Shown here: positions 8,939 to 18,088 of the stretch, piece by piece
How the letters are laid out: each line of letters starts with the position of its first letter
Position numbering within the stretch: position 1 is the stretch's first letter
Source: Nitratireductor basaltis
GTDB taxonomy: Bacteria > Pseudomonadota > Alphaproteobacteria > Rhizobiales > Rhizobiaceae
DNA length: 64,000 nt
Reading direction: 5' to 3'
NCBI RefSeq assembly: GCF_000733725.1
Contig: NZ_JMQM01000001.1
Coordinates: 2,046,001-2,110,000, forward strand
Made by a program: the position numbers and the translations under genes
The notes under the pieces: model-generated
What the model was told of the DNA's origin: nothing
Databases searched by the model: none
Seen by the model: only the letters and a program-made list of their open reading frames with translations

Positions 8939-8971
8939 GAACGAATTATACGATTATCGTATGTCTCGTTC
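8939..8971. promoter_or_regulatory. 33-bp palindromic operator between reductase and TetR genes
   Basis: Arms 8939-8954 and 8956-8971 match at 13 of 16 positions around a central T, with a perfect inner core ATACGAT-T-ATCGTAT. It sits in the shared promoter region of the reductase and tetR genes, the classic place for a TetR dimer site controlling both. Confidence 0.75.
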
Positions 8972-8982
8972 AGGAGATAGAG

Positions 8983-9576
8983 ATGGAGCAATCAAGATCA
9001 AGTGACCGCAGCCTGCAAAAGCAGGCGCGCATTGTCGAGGCGGCACGCCACGTCTTTCTTCAGGACGGGTTTCGCGGTGCGCGAATGGAGAGGATTGCGC
9101 GCGAGGCAGGTGTCGCGAAGGCCACACTCTACAGCTACTATCCGGACAAGGACGCGGTATTTGCCACCGTCACGAAACATGTCGCAGGCGAGTTGGAGAC
9201 GCAGTTCCACAAGGCTCTAGGCATAGGAGGAAAAGCCTGGGAGCGGATAGCCGCGGCAGTAGCGGCCAAACACAAGACGGCTCGCCGCCTGCTGCAGGTT
9301 TCGCCTCATGCGGACGAACTCTACAACAGCCGACCGGCGGGAGCAGCCGAGCATCTCCAGCGGCTGGAGGCGCTTGTCGAGCGCGAGGTCGTGCGCCTGC
9401 TTCGCGAAGAGGGACACCAGCAGCCTGTTCGCTTCGCCGCGATCTTTCTGGCTGCAGCCGAAGGCATAGCAGCGAAAGCCACGCAGCCGGAAGAAATAGG
9501 TCCGGCCCTGCGCCTGCTGGCCTCGCACCTGCTTGCCAGCCCGCAAATTCAGCCACCGCCATCGACGGAACGGTAA
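8983..9576 (+). CDS. TetR-family transcriptional regulator
   Basis: A 197-residue repressor with an N-terminal helix-turn-helix (ARHVFLQDGFRGARMERIA, then GVAKATLYSYYPDK), the standard TetR_N layout, and a variable ligand-binding C-terminal domain. A GGAGATAGAG ribosome site precedes the ATG. It is divergent from the aldehyde reductase; the 33-bp palindrome between them is the likely site for autorepression and control of the reductase, with an aldehyde or ketone as a possible inducer (inference). Confidence 0.9.
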   Translation: MEQSRSSDRSLQKQARIVEAARHVFLQDGFRGARMERIAREAGVAKATLYSYYPDKDAVFATVTKHVAGELETQFHKALGIGGKAWERIAAAVAAKHKTARRLLQVSPHADELYNSRPAGAAEHLQRLEALVEREVVRLLREEGHQQPVRFAAIFLAAAEGIAAKATQPEEIGPALRLLASHLLASPQIQPPPSTER

Positions 9577-9674
9577 ACTTCATGGATTATTCGTAGATGC
9601 TGGCTAAAATATCGGCACGGAAACAGGAGATCACCAGCACCGGCTCTTGCGCCGGATACGCGTGAAAGGGGCAA

Positions 9675-10397
9675 ATGCTTCAGCAGAACTGTGAAGAATT
9701 TGCGTGGGAAATTTCCCAACTGAGAACACCGGATGACGTCTGGGACGCCAGCTGTGCCTACTTCGCCGAGCAGGGTTTCGACGGCGTGTTCTATGCGGAC
9801 ATCAACGGATGCTCGCAGAAGATCCGGACCAATATCGATGCATCATGGATGTCAGCCGACGATGATCCGAACTATGCGGCCCGCGATCCCTTCTTCCGAC
9901 ATGCGTGCAATGACGCCAGCGTAAAACCCACGGGCGCGTTGTTTCTGAGCGAGCATCCCTATCTCGATGATGAAGAGCGGCGGTTCATTTCGAATGCCGG
10001 CGACACGGGCCTTCGGGCTGGTCTTGCGCTACCGGTACGCGTGCGCGACCAGGCAGGCCTTTGCGGATGGAACATTCTTTCCAGCCACGGCCGCGCGCTT
10101 GTTGACCAGCATCGGCGGCATAGCCTCGCACAGCTTCGCTTCGCCGCCCTCTTCAGCCACACGCAGATGCAGCAGACAGCGGCAGCACCTGTCAGCGCAA
10201 GCCCGCTGACGGGCCGGGAGATGGAGTGTCTCCAGTGGCTGGCATGTGGCATGCGCACGAAGGAAATCGCTCGCAAGACCGAGCTCAGCCCCGCAACGGT
10301 GGAGTTTCACCTGCGCAATGCACGTTTCAAGCTGGGTGCCAGTACGCGCGAGCATGCCTTGGCACTCGCTCTGCGTGACGGCCACATCACCATCTGA
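9675..10397 (+). CDS. LuxR-family regulator with autoinducer-binding domain
   Basis: The 240-residue protein has an N-terminal autoinducer-binding-type domain (about residues 15-160) and a C-terminal GerE helix-turn-helix (LTGREMECLQWLACGMRTKE, then SPATVEFHLRNARFKLG). The domain keeps the RDPFF aspartate-proline pair of AHL receptors, but the later part (ALFLSEHPYLDDEE) lacks the tryptophan usually found there, so AHL binding is uncertain. No luxI-type synthase is present in the window, so it is a LuxR solo as far as can be seen. It is isolated between tetR and the convergent yidC operon. Confidence 0.87.
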   Translation: MLQQNCEEFAWEISQLRTPDDVWDASCAYFAEQGFDGVFYADINGCSQKIRTNIDASWMSADDDPNYAARDPFFRHACNDASVKPTGALFLSEHPYLDDEERRFISNAGDTGLRAGLALPVRVRDQAGLCGWNILSSHGRALVDQHRRHSLAQLRFAALFSHTQMQQTAAAPVSASPLTGREMECLQWLACGMRTKEIARKTELSPATVEFHLRNARFKLGASTREHALALALRDGHITI

Positions 10398-10403
10398 TCA
10401 CCC

Positions 10404-10453
10404 CTGAACAAGAAAAAAGCCCCAGGCACGGCCCGAGGCTTTTTCTTGTTCAG
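10404..10453. terminator. Bidirectional terminator between luxR and yidC
   Basis: An 18-base imperfect stem (10404-10421 with about 10435-10453) has an A-run on the left arm and a T-run on the right, so it can end transcription of both the + strand LuxR gene and the - strand yidC. Confidence 0.88.
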
Positions 10454-10466
10454 CTTCAAACGAGCG

Positions 10467-12299
10467 TCACTCCGCCGGTTTCGGCTTTTTCTTGAACATG
10501 CCTGTCAGATTGTCCCAGAGCTCGATCTTGGCGCCCTGGCGCTTCATGATCACGCCCTGCTGGATGATCGAAAGCAGGTTGTTCCATGCCCAGTAGATGA
10601 CCAGACCTGCCGGGAAGGTTGCCAGCATGAAGGTGAAGATCACCGGCATCCAGTTGAAGATCATGGCCTGCGTCGGATCCGGCGGCGTCGGGTTCATCCG
10701 CATCTGCAGGAACATGGTGATGCCCATGATAATCGGCCACACACCGATCAGCAGGAATGCCGGAACGTCATAGGGCAGCAGGCCGAACAGGTTGAACACA
10801 GAGGTCGGGTCCGGTGCGGAGAGGTCCTGGATCCAGCCGAAGAACGGCGCATGGCGCATTTCGATGGTGACATAGAGCACCTTGTAGAGCGCGAAGAAGA
10901 CCGGGATCTGGATCAGGATCGGCCAGCAGCCGGCGACCGGATTGATCTTCTCCTTCTTGTAAAGCTCCATCATGGCCTGCTGCTGCTTCATCTTGTCATC
11001 CGCGTATTTCTCGCGGATTTCCATCATGGCAGGCTGGACCTTCTTCATGTTTGCCATGGATTTGTAGGACTTGTTGGCAAGCGGGAAGAAGATGAGCTTG
11101 ACGACAACCGTCGTGGCGAGAATGGCCACACCGAAATTGCCCAGCAGCTTGAAGAGGAAGTCGATGAGATAGAACATCGGCTTGGTAATGAAGTAGAACC
11201 AGCCCCAGTCGATCATCAGCTCGAACTGGCGGATGTTCTTGTTGGCCTCGTACTGCTCGATGACATTCACTTCCTTCGCGCCAGCGAAGACCATTGTCTC
11301 GACAGTCGAGCTTGAACCGGGTGCGACCGAGATCGGATCGGACAGGAAGTCGGCTTGGTAGCGTGCGCGACCATCACCGAAATAGGAGTAACGCGGCTGG
11401 AAGCTGCGGCCGGCCTCGGGCACCATGGCCACCGCCCAGTATTTGTCGGTGATGCCGAGCCAACCGTCCTCGGACTTGCCAGGCGTGATCTGGCGCTCTT
11501 CCTCGGCTTCGGAATAATCGATCTCGCGCAGGCCGTCCTCGCCGGTCACGCCGACAAGGCCCTCATGCAGGATGTAGATACCGGAGGTCTCGGGCTCGCC
11601 GAAGCGCGTGGTTCGGCCATAAGACCGCAGCTCGACAGGTTCGCTGCCTGCATTTTGAATGCTGTCTGAGATCGTGAAGAGATAGTCGTCATCAACGGCG
11701 ATCGTGCGACGGAAAGTGACATTGCTGTCATTCGTGTAGCTGAGAACCACCGGATTTCCGGGGGAGAGAACCGCGCCTTCCTCGACCTGCCACTGCGTGT
11801 CGGGACCCGGACCTGCGCTCGTGGACGAACCGACATAGCCCGTCTCGACATAGTAGCCGTTGTTCAGACGGCCCGGATTGAGCAGCGTCACGATGGGCGA
11901 GTCCTTCTTCGCCGTCACGCGGTAGTCCTTCAGGCGCAGATCGTCGATGCGGGCGCCGGTCAGGTTGATCGAACCAACCAGGCGTGGGGTATCGATCCTG
12001 ACGCGCTGACCCTGCGCCAGGGCGTCATCACGAGAGGCAGGCGCGGCTGCCGCGCTGTCTGCACCCGGGATGGAAGCGGCATCGCTGCCGGTCTGTGCGT
12101 TCGGAATGTCGCTGCCGGTTGCAGCTCCCTCACCCGCCTGTCCGGCACTCTGGTCCGTGGTACCGGCAGATTGCTGCGCTTCGATCTGTGCAGCTTCGCG
12201 CTGCGCCTCGATGCGCGGGTTCATGTAGAACACCTGCCAGACCACGAGAATGAGGATCGACAGGGCGATCGTGATGAGGAAATTGCGATTATTGTCCAT
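10467..12299 (-). CDS. yidC: Membrane protein insertase YidC
   Basis: A 610-residue insertase that folds and inserts inner-membrane proteins, alone or with SecYEG. It begins [20 protein letters not shown] (first membrane segment), followed by a large periplasmic domain (about residues 80-340) and the conserved five-segment Oxa1 core, with [12 protein letters not shown] and [20 protein letters not shown] visible. Start 12299 overlaps the end of rnpA by 11 bases. It belongs to the conserved rpmH-rnpA-yidC operon; engB, normally next, is displaced. Confidence 0.97.
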   Translation of the reverse strand: MDNNRNFLITIALSILILVVWQVFYMNPRIEAQREAAQIEAQQSAGTTDQSAGQAGEGAATGSDIPNAQTGSDAASIPGADSAAAAPASRDDALAQGQRVRIDTPRLVGSINLTGARIDDLRLKDYRVTAKKDSPIVTLLNPGRLNNGYYVETGYVGSSTSAGPGPDTQWQVEEGAVLSPGNPVVLSYTNDSNVTFRRTIAVDDDYLFTISDSIQNAGSEPVELRSYGRTTRFGEPETSGIYILHEGLVGVTGEDGLREIDYSEAEEERQITPGKSEDGWLGITDKYWAVAMVPEAGRSFQPRYSYFGDGRARYQADFLSDPISVAPGSSSTVETMVFAGAKEVNVIEQYEANKNIRQFELMIDWGWFYFITKPMFYLIDFLFKLLGNFGVAILATTVVVKLIFFPLANKSYKSMANMKKVQPAMMEIREKYADDKMKQQQAMMELYKKEKINPVAGCWPILIQIPVFFALYKVLYVTIEMRHAPFFGWIQDLSAPDPTSVFNLFGLLPYDVPAFLLIGVWPIIMGITMFLQMRMNPTPPDPTQAMIFNWMPVIFTFMLATFPAGLVIYWAWNNLLSIIQQGVIMKRQGAKIELWDNLTGMFKKKPKPAE

Positions 12300-12663
12300 G
12301 AGGGGTCCTTGAGGGCTGCCGCTTCGCCCGCATGCGGCGGGACAGCTCATCTTTCAGCACGTCGAAAGCTACGCTCAAAATCTCGGGTCGCCCGACAACC
12401 ACGTAATCGGTACCTGGTGCCATGTCCCGAACGGCGTGAAGCCGGGCGGCTTCGCGGATACGCCTGCGGATGCGATTGCGCTCAACCGCGTTGCCGCTCT
12501 TCTTCGTCACCGTAATGCCCAAACGTGGCGGGTCTTGGTCGCCCCGATCCAGCACTTCAAGAAGAAAAAGGCGGCCACGCCGCTTTTCGCCACGGCGTAC
12601 CGCCAGAAACTCTGCGCGCTTTTTCAAGCGCGCGGGATGACCTGCGGGCGCCTGGCCAGTCAA
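12289..12663 (-). CDS. rnpA: Ribonuclease P protein component
   Basis: A 124-residue basic protein that supports the RNase P RNA in maturing tRNA 5' ends. The RNR signature is present in [17 protein letters not shown]. It lies 23 bases after rpmH and overlaps yidC by 11 bases, the usual arrangement. Confidence 0.95.
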   Translation of the reverse strand: MTGQAPAGHPARLKKRAEFLAVRRGEKRRGRLFLLEVLDRGDQDPPRLGITVTKKSGNAVERNRIRRRIREAARLHAVRDMAPGTDYVVVGRPEILSVAFDVLKDELSRRMRAKRQPSRTPHGQ

Positions 12664-12686
12664 TGTCCCGGCCCCCGCGCGTCAGA

Positions 12687-12821
12687 TTAGGCGGAAAGAC
12701 GCTTGCGACCGCGTGCGCGGCGAGCGGCAATCACGCGGCGGCCGCCGGAAGTGGCCATGCGTGCACGGAAACCGTGACGGCGCTTGCGAACAAGCTTGGA
12801 GGGCTGATAAGTGCGCTTCAT
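12687..12821 (-). CDS. rpmH: 50S ribosomal protein L34
   Basis: A 44-residue protein beginning [18 protein letters not shown] and ending GRKRLSA, highly basic and matching L34 along its whole length. It is the first gene of the rpmH-rnpA-yidC operon. The 183 bases upstream (12822-13004) hold its promoter and no gene. Confidence 0.97.
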   Translation of the reverse strand: MKRTYQPSKLVRKRRHGFRARMATSGGRRVIAARRARGRKRLSA

Positions 12822-13004
12822 TTGTTTAAATACCGCGGAGTGCGGCCCTTCTTCATTCTGTCATTTATTGAACAGGAGCGTTTCAGCCACCGGCACGACG
12901 TTGCGCGCCAGCTCACAAGGCCGAACGTGCGGCGCTTATAGGGTCAGACGGGGCTTGAGTCAATCAAACTGCGCATGTGGCAAACTGGCTTGGACCGGCG
13001 GCGA

Positions 13005-13640
13005 TCAAGCCCCATCAGCCATGATTGCATTGGCCAGCGCGCGCTCCCCCGGCAAATCGCTCTGGGATAGACCTTTGGCCACGCCCGCTCGATCCTCGAC
13101 ACTGCGATTCTGGCTCATCTTGTGCTTACCCTCGATGATCCGGATCGGCATGCGCAGCCCGATGATCCCGCGAAGCTGCCCCTTGATGAACTTCTCCGGC
13201 GCGTCGGAGACGCCCCATTCTTCAGCACGACCGGCTTCATGGTGGCGCGTCAGTCGGTCAACGACATTGTGCAGCCGCGCCTCATCCTCGAAGAACTCCA
13301 CCGGCCCGCGGGCCTGAACGGTGGTGTAGTTCCAGGTGGGAACGACCTTTCCATGCGCCTGCTTGGAGGCATACCAGGAGGGCGTCACATAGGCATCGGG
13401 CCCCATGAATATCGCAAGCCCCTCGCATGTGGGCGCGTCCTGCCATTGCGGATTGGCCCGCGCGAGGTGGCCATAAAGCGTGCCGTAGGGCCCCTCCTGC
13501 GCATCAAGAAACAACGGAAGCGGGCTTGCGTGAATCCCCGCTTCGCCCATCGTGACGAGATTGGCCAAGCGCGCTGCGAGCATCCAGCCATGCAAAGTGC
13601 TCAGCTCTTCCTCGCGGAAGGCCGGAGGGCAATACATCAT
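13005..13640 (-). CDS. FMN-binding negative transcriptional regulator, PaiB family
   Basis: The 211-residue protein matches PaiB/FMN-binding split-barrel proteins: it starts MMYCPPAFREE (family MYxPxxF), carries ATPLP-like ASPLPLFLD and GHLARANPQW, and VVPTWNYTTVQARG in the middle. Some members repress sporulation and protease genes in Bacillus; in proteobacteria the role is unclear and may be flavin- or heme-related. An AAGGA site lies 8 bases before the first of two tandem ATG codons. It is followed on the same strand by rpmH but with its own spacing. Confidence 0.85.
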   Translation of the reverse strand: MMYCPPAFREEELSTLHGWMLAARLANLVTMGEAGIHASPLPLFLDAQEGPYGTLYGHLARANPQWQDAPTCEGLAIFMGPDAYVTPSWYASKQAHGKVVPTWNYTTVQARGPVEFFEDEARLHNVVDRLTRHHEAGRAEEWGVSDAPEKFIKGQLRGIIGLRMPIRIIEGKHKMSQNRSVEDRAGVAKGLSQSDLPGERALANAIMADGA

Positions 13641-13747
13641 GGCGCAGTTCCTTCAAGTGCGGACACGCAACGGTTTAGCCGTTGCAGGCAAAGATGCCAT
13701 GCACCAGAGGCCGGAAGCATCTGCACCAATGCCTTGCGCCAGTGACG

Positions 13748-14680
13748 TCAGCGCCTGTTCATGCCCTCCTTGAACTGCTCGAAGATGTTCTCCATACCGC
13801 GCTCATAGTCGCCGGAAGTGTCGCCTTTGGGCTTGCGGCCCGGCTCGAACATCTCGCCGAACAGATCGCCCCATGGATTTCCCGATGACTGTGGCTGAGA
13901 TGGCTGCGGCGCTGCTGGTTCGGCGGTGGCGGGGCCGCTTTGCCCCTGGCGCACGAAATCATTGAAGATGTCGCCCAACGGGTTGTTGCCGCGCGGCGCC
14001 TGTTGCCTGGTCGCACTTTGATCGCTCTTTTGGCCACCACCCAAAAAATCCTCGAACATCTGGCCAAGCGGGTTGTCGCCGCCGCCGGAGGGTGCTGCGC
14101 GCCCTGCGGCACCACCGATCAGATCCTCCAGCATCTTCCCGAAGGGGTTGGACGAAGCGCTGCCGGATGGCGCGCTACCCGACTGCTGGTGGCGCATCAC
14201 TTCCTTCATGATTTCGCCCAGCATTCCGCCGCTGCCCGAGGCGCGTGCCTGTGGCACCTGTCCCGCAGACTGCTTGAAGAGCCCGCCCATGATCATGGAG
14301 GCAAGGGCTGGCAGCATCTGCTTGAGAGTTGTCTGGTCAATTCCCGTGAATTGTGAAGCCTGCGCGGCAACAGCGCGGCTGACATCCTTGGAGCCAAAGA
14401 GGTGGCCGAGAATGCCGTTGCCCTCGCTGCGCCCCTCGGGCGAAGCCGCATAGCCTGCATCCTCGAAATATTGAGCGTGCTTGCCACTGGAGAGCGCCGC
14501 CAGAAACCCGCCCATGCCGCCCGGGTCTGATGCATTGCGCTTCAGCCCCTGGCTGAAAGCGGGAAGAAGCGCTTCCATCGCTTCCTCGGTCTTGTCGCGC
14601 GGCAGGTTGAACTGACGGGACAATTCATCAAGCGCGTGACCGTTCTGCGCGTTTTTCAGCAAGTCAAACAGTGGCAACAT
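13748..14680 (-). CDS. DUF937 protein with low-complexity C-terminal half
   Basis: A 310-residue protein whose first 160 residues match DUF937 (LFDLLKNAQNGHALDELSRQ, then GILGHLFGSKD and MLPALASMIMGGLF). The second half is rich in Gly, Gln, Ser and Pro, with three spaced copies of NPxGxMxEDxxGG-like segments. No signal peptide is seen. Start 14680 has an AAGGAGA site 8 bases upstream; a GTG at 14698 overlaps that site and is less likely. The function of the family is unknown. Confidence 0.8.
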   Translation of the reverse strand: MLPLFDLLKNAQNGHALDELSRQFNLPRDKTEEAMEALLPAFSQGLKRNASDPGGMGGFLAALSSGKHAQYFEDAGYAASPEGRSEGNGILGHLFGSKDVSRAVAAQASQFTGIDQTTLKQMLPALASMIMGGLFKQSAGQVPQARASGSGGMLGEIMKEVMRHQQSGSAPSGSASSNPFGKMLEDLIGGAAGRAAPSGGGDNPLGQMFEDFLGGGQKSDQSATRQQAPRGNNPLGDIFNDFVRQGQSGPATAEPAAPQPSQPQSSGNPWGDLFGEMFEPGRKPKGDTSGDYERGMENIFEQFKEGMNRR

Positions 14681-14808
14681 TACGTAATTCTCCTTCACGC
14701 GCCCCTAGACGGACGAACCTAAAGAGAAATTGTGACGGTTCCCAGAAGTTGTAGATTCTTCCACAAGGCAAGCCTTAACGGGAGGTTAACCGCTGCGGCT
14801 CTCGACCA

Positions 14809-16182
14809 TCAATAGGCCTGCTCGAGGAAGATCGGCTCGATCGAGCCACCCCAGCGCGTGTGAAAGGCCTTGACCATCTCTTCCGCGCTGGTGGTTCCGC
14901 GGGCGACGACCTCGTCCAAGGGATCGAGAAAACCGGCCTCGTCATAGCCTTCCGAGTTGAGGTATGCGCGGGCATTAAGCCCGTCTCGCGCGATCTTCAG
15001 CACCTCACGCGCCACATCTCGCATCTCGTGATTGCCGACCGGGGTTTTCAAGGCCTGCTCGGGCACTGCGTCCCGCATGGCCTGAACATCCTCGAAACTC
15101 CATCCCGAAGTCAGGTCATCGGCGGCAGCTAGCGCGTTCTCGTCGTAGAGCAATCCGACCCAGAAAGCCGGCAGCGCACAGATGCGCCGCCAGGGACCGC
15201 CGTCGGCACCTCGCATCTCGATAAAGCGCTTCAGCCGCACATCGGGGAAAAGCGTGGACAGGTGATTGGCCCAATCGCCCATGGTGGGCACGCCATTGGT
15301 TACCTCGTTGCGAAGAGCGCCGTCCATGAACTGGCGGAAGGTGACATGCGTGCAGTCGTGGTAGCGTCCATCGCGGATGATGAAATACATCGGCACGTCG
15401 AGCGCCCACTCGACATAGTCGGCAAAGCCGAAATCCTCCGAGAATACAAAGGGCAGCAGGCCGGAGCGCTGGTTGTCCGTATCGCGCCAGATATCGCCAC
15501 GCCAGGATTTCATGCCATTGACCTTGCCATCGGTGAATGGCGAATTGGCGAATAGCGCTGTCGACAGCGGTTGCAGCCTTTGCGCCACACGCATCTTGCG
15601 GCGCATGTCGGCCTCGGACGAGAAGTCGAGATTCACCTGGATGGTGCAGGTGCGATACATCATGTCGAGGCCCTTCGTGCCGACCTTCGGCATATAGGCG
15701 GTCATGATGTCGTAGCGCGATTTGGGCATCTTCGGCGTTTCGGCCAGCGTCCATTTGGGGCTGCCGCCAAGACCCAGGAAGCGGATGCCAAGCGGCTCGG
15801 CGATCTCGCGCAGCTGCGAGAGATGCACATTGCCTTCGCGACAGGTCTGGTGGATCGTTTCCAGTGGCGCGCCGGAAAGTTCGAACTGCCCGCCTGGCTC
15901 AAGCGAAATCGCGCCCTGGCCCGTGGGCTCGACAAGCCCGATGATGCGGCCGTCATCCATGATCGGATTCCAGCCGAGCGTCTTCTGCATGCCTTCCAGA
16001 AGGGCACGGATCCCGCGGGACCCCTCATAGGGGACCGGACGACTGCCATCGATATAGAAGGGAAACTTCTCGTGTTCGGTGCCGATACGCCACTTGTCGC
16101 GAGGTTTCGAGCCCTCTGCGAGATAAGCGACCAGCTGGTCAACATTTTCGATCTGCCGGTCGTCGGTCGTGTCGCGCGCCAT
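14809..16182 (-). CDS. gshA: Glutamate--cysteine ligase
   Basis: The first enzyme of glutathione synthesis, joining glutamate and cysteine with ATP. The 457-residue length and motifs IGTEHEKFPFY, EPGGQFELSG and MMYRTCTIQVNLDFSSE identify the plant/alphaproteobacterial class, distinct from E. coli GshA. The conserved HDCTHVTFRQFM region is also present. It follows rsmE on the same strand after 84 bases, a pairing common in rhizobia. No gshB is in the window. Confidence 0.95.
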   Translation of the reverse strand: MARDTTDDRQIENVDQLVAYLAEGSKPRDKWRIGTEHEKFPFYIDGSRPVPYEGSRGIRALLEGMQKTLGWNPIMDDGRIIGLVEPTGQGAISLEPGGQFELSGAPLETIHQTCREGNVHLSQLREIAEPLGIRFLGLGGSPKWTLAETPKMPKSRYDIMTAYMPKVGTKGLDMMYRTCTIQVNLDFSSEADMRRKMRVAQRLQPLSTALFANSPFTDGKVNGMKSWRGDIWRDTDNQRSGLLPFVFSEDFGFADYVEWALDVPMYFIIRDGRYHDCTHVTFRQFMDGALRNEVTNGVPTMGDWANHLSTLFPDVRLKRFIEMRGADGGPWRRICALPAFWVGLLYDENALAAADDLTSGWSFEDVQAMRDAVPEQALKTPVGNHEMRDVAREVLKIARDGLNARAYLNSEGYDEAGFLDPLDEVVARGTTSAEEMVKAFHTRWGGSIEPIFLEQAY

Positions 16183-16266
16183 TAATAACTACCTCCAGCC
16201 CGCTGGCTTCGCGCCTGCATGTCGAATGCCCGGGCCGCAATCAAGCAAAAAGTTTTGAGCCTTGGT

Positions 16267-17007
16267 TCAAGAATTCCAGTCGCCGATGACGGCCTGCACC
16301 AGCGCAAGTGCTGCCACTGCAGCCGTATCTGCCCGCAGGATGCGCGGCCCCAAGGGGATCGCCGTGACGTGATCGGCCGCATGCAGCATCTTGCGTTCGC
16401 TCTCGGAGAAACCGCCCTCCGGCCCCACAAGAAGCGCGGTTTTCCTGCCTTTGAGGCGTTCAAGCGCCGTGATGGGGTTGTTGTCGGGCGCGGCCTCGTC
16501 GCAAAAAATGAGCTGGCGGTTCTCGTCCCAGTTCTCCAGCATCTTCTCCAGCTTCACGGGTTCTTCAACATGCGGAACAGAGAGAATGCCGCACTGCTCT
16601 GCAGCCTCGATCACATTTGCCTGAAGACGGTCGATGCCAAGCTTCGGGACCTGCGTGTGCTGGGTGATGACCGGCAGCAACGTGCCCGCCCCCATCTCCA
16701 CCGCCTTCTGCACGAGATAGTCCAAACGCCCTTTCTTGATGGGCGCAAAGCAATAGAGAAGGTCGCTCGGCGGCGTCTGCGGGCGGGTCTGTTCGACCAG
16801 CGCAATCTCGACCTTCTTCTTCGCAACCGCCTCGATGCGGCCACGCCATTCGCCGTCACGGCCGTTGAACAGCAGGATCTCGCCGCCTTCGCGCATGCGC
16901 AGGACATTGGCGACATAATGCGCCTGGTCGGTCGCAAGCAGCATCCGAGTGCCCTCGCCCAGATCCGATTCCACAAAAAGACGCTGCATCTTGTAATTCG
17001 CTCGCAT
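16267..17007 (-). CDS. rsmE: 16S rRNA (uracil1498-N3)-methyltransferase
   Basis: A 246-residue SPOUT-class methyltransferase that modifies U1498 in the decoding region. The C-terminal trefoil-knot motifs [11 protein letters not shown] and [11 protein letters not shown] are intact, and the N-terminal PUA-like part has [12 protein letters not shown]. It lies 30 bases after an uncharacterised gene and upstream of gshA, apparently one operon. Confidence 0.95.
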   Translation of the reverse strand: MRANYKMQRLFVESDLGEGTRMLLATDQAHYVANVLRMREGGEILLFNGRDGEWRGRIEAVAKKKVEIALVEQTRPQTPPSDLLYCFAPIKKGRLDYLVQKAVEMGAGTLLPVITQHTQVPKLGIDRLQANVIEAAEQCGILSVPHVEEPVKLEKMLENWDENRQLIFCDEAAPDNNPITALERLKGRKTALLVGPEGGFSESERKMLHAADHVTAIPLGPRILRADTAAVAALALVQAVIGDWNS

Positions 17008-17037
17008 GCTGCCTGCTTATACCGCCATGGCAGGGCG

Positions 17038-17733
17038 TCAAGTATGAGCTGTCGGATGCCAGACAGGTGCGAAACCTGCGCGCAGCGCCAGCAGAGTTGC
17101 CGGCGGGGTTATGAGAGGCAATGGGTCTGCGACATCCGAAAGCATGACATGATCGCCATAGCCTTGGAAGCTCCAGCCTAGGAGCAGGCTTCCGCGCTTG
17201 GCGTGAGGCCTGCCTGACCACTCGACCAAGGCTCCGTCCGGAAGATCTTCGGCCAAAACAGCGGCGCGCTCTGCATTCGGGGCAGAAATGCAGCGGCTGA
17301 CGTGGAGGATGCCGTCCATCTTCGGTGCCGACATATGCTCTTCGCCCTGCCCGGCAGCGAATGCCCTGGCAAAGGATGAAGCTGCATCCCGCCTGCAATA
17401 GAAGCAGGGTCGATGGCCGGCAGCCAGCGCGCTCACCTCATCGAGGAAGAAAATCTCGGTCCACCCGGCCCTGCCGCTGCGCCCATTGAAGCCCATCACG
17501 TCGCGCCTGCGGTTCCTGAAGCTGCAGCTGCAGATGATCCAGGCCTGCGTGGTCCAGCGTCGCTTCAACAGCCGCCGCGTGTACGGATCATGAATGACAC
17601 CGCGATTGCCGGTGAAGATGCCACGCGCTTCAACAGCATGGAGGACGCCATAGGGATCTGCACGATTTTGCAGCGGCACTGTTTCGTTCCCCGAAGTAAT
17701 GCGTTGCGGCGAAGCCACAGGCGAAAAATTCAT
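17038..17733 (-). CDS. Uncharacterised protein with HRPCFYCRR motif
   Basis: I do not recognise a characterised family. The 231-residue protein has no signal peptide or membrane segment. It carries FTGNRGVIHDP near residue 40 and AAGHRPCFYCRRDAASSFA near residue 105; the His/Cys-x-x-Cys cluster looks like a metal site and faintly recalls the zinc-binding part of Ada-type proteins. The GWTEIFFLDE segment just before it is acidic and hydrophobic. Being 30 bases upstream of rsmE and gshA, it may be co-transcribed with them. Confidence 0.78.
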   Translation of the reverse strand: MNFSPVASPQRITSGNETVPLQNRADPYGVLHAVEARGIFTGNRGVIHDPYTRRLLKRRWTTQAWIICSCSFRNRRRDVMGFNGRSGRAGWTEIFFLDEVSALAAGHRPCFYCRRDAASSFARAFAAGQGEEHMSAPKMDGILHVSRCISAPNAERAAVLAEDLPDGALVEWSGRPHAKRGSLLLGWSFQGYGDHVMLSDVADPLPLITPPATLLALRAGFAPVWHPTAHT

Positions 17734-17892
17734 TGTTAATGAAGTCTAAAGGCTCTTGCACATTTGAAGAAACTCGCCTTATTGGCGCTTCACCGCAAGA
17801 TTCACTAAACCATAACGTGAATTGAGCCTGCTGACGGAACAATTTCGTAACAAACGAATATTAGCTTCTGAAATCAAACAGTGAAAACCGAG

Positions 17893-18033
17893 ATGAGCTT
17901 CATGCGTGCCACGATCATTTCCGCCATGTTCCTGACCGCCATGTTCGCAAGCGGTGCTGGCATCTATGCAGCCACTGCTTCGGATGTTTACGAGACCACC
18001 GACGGCTACGGAATTTCAAGCTTCCGCCGCTAG
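17893..18033 (+). CDS. Small exported or membrane protein (46 aa)
   Basis: An ATG at 17893 opens a 46-codon frame: a hydrophobic N-terminal stretch (MRATIISAMFLTAMFASG, then IYAA) resembling a signal peptide, and a short polar tail ending SSFRR. A terminator-like hairpin lies about 60 bases after the stop. A GTG at 17881 could add four residues. No function can be assigned. Confidence 0.6.
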   Translation: MSFMRATIISAMFLTAMFASGAGIYAATASDVYETTDGYGISSFRR

Positions 18034-18088
18034 GAGCGAAGGCGGCCTCCCTCGCCCGCCGCTCGGTTGCCGCAGCACTCAAGGCTGC

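Noticed and set aside
12822..13004. Replication origin next to rpmH, as in some bacteria
   Set aside because: No dnaA or dnaN gene and no cluster of DnaA boxes is visible; rpmH is not near the origin in most alphaproteobacteria.
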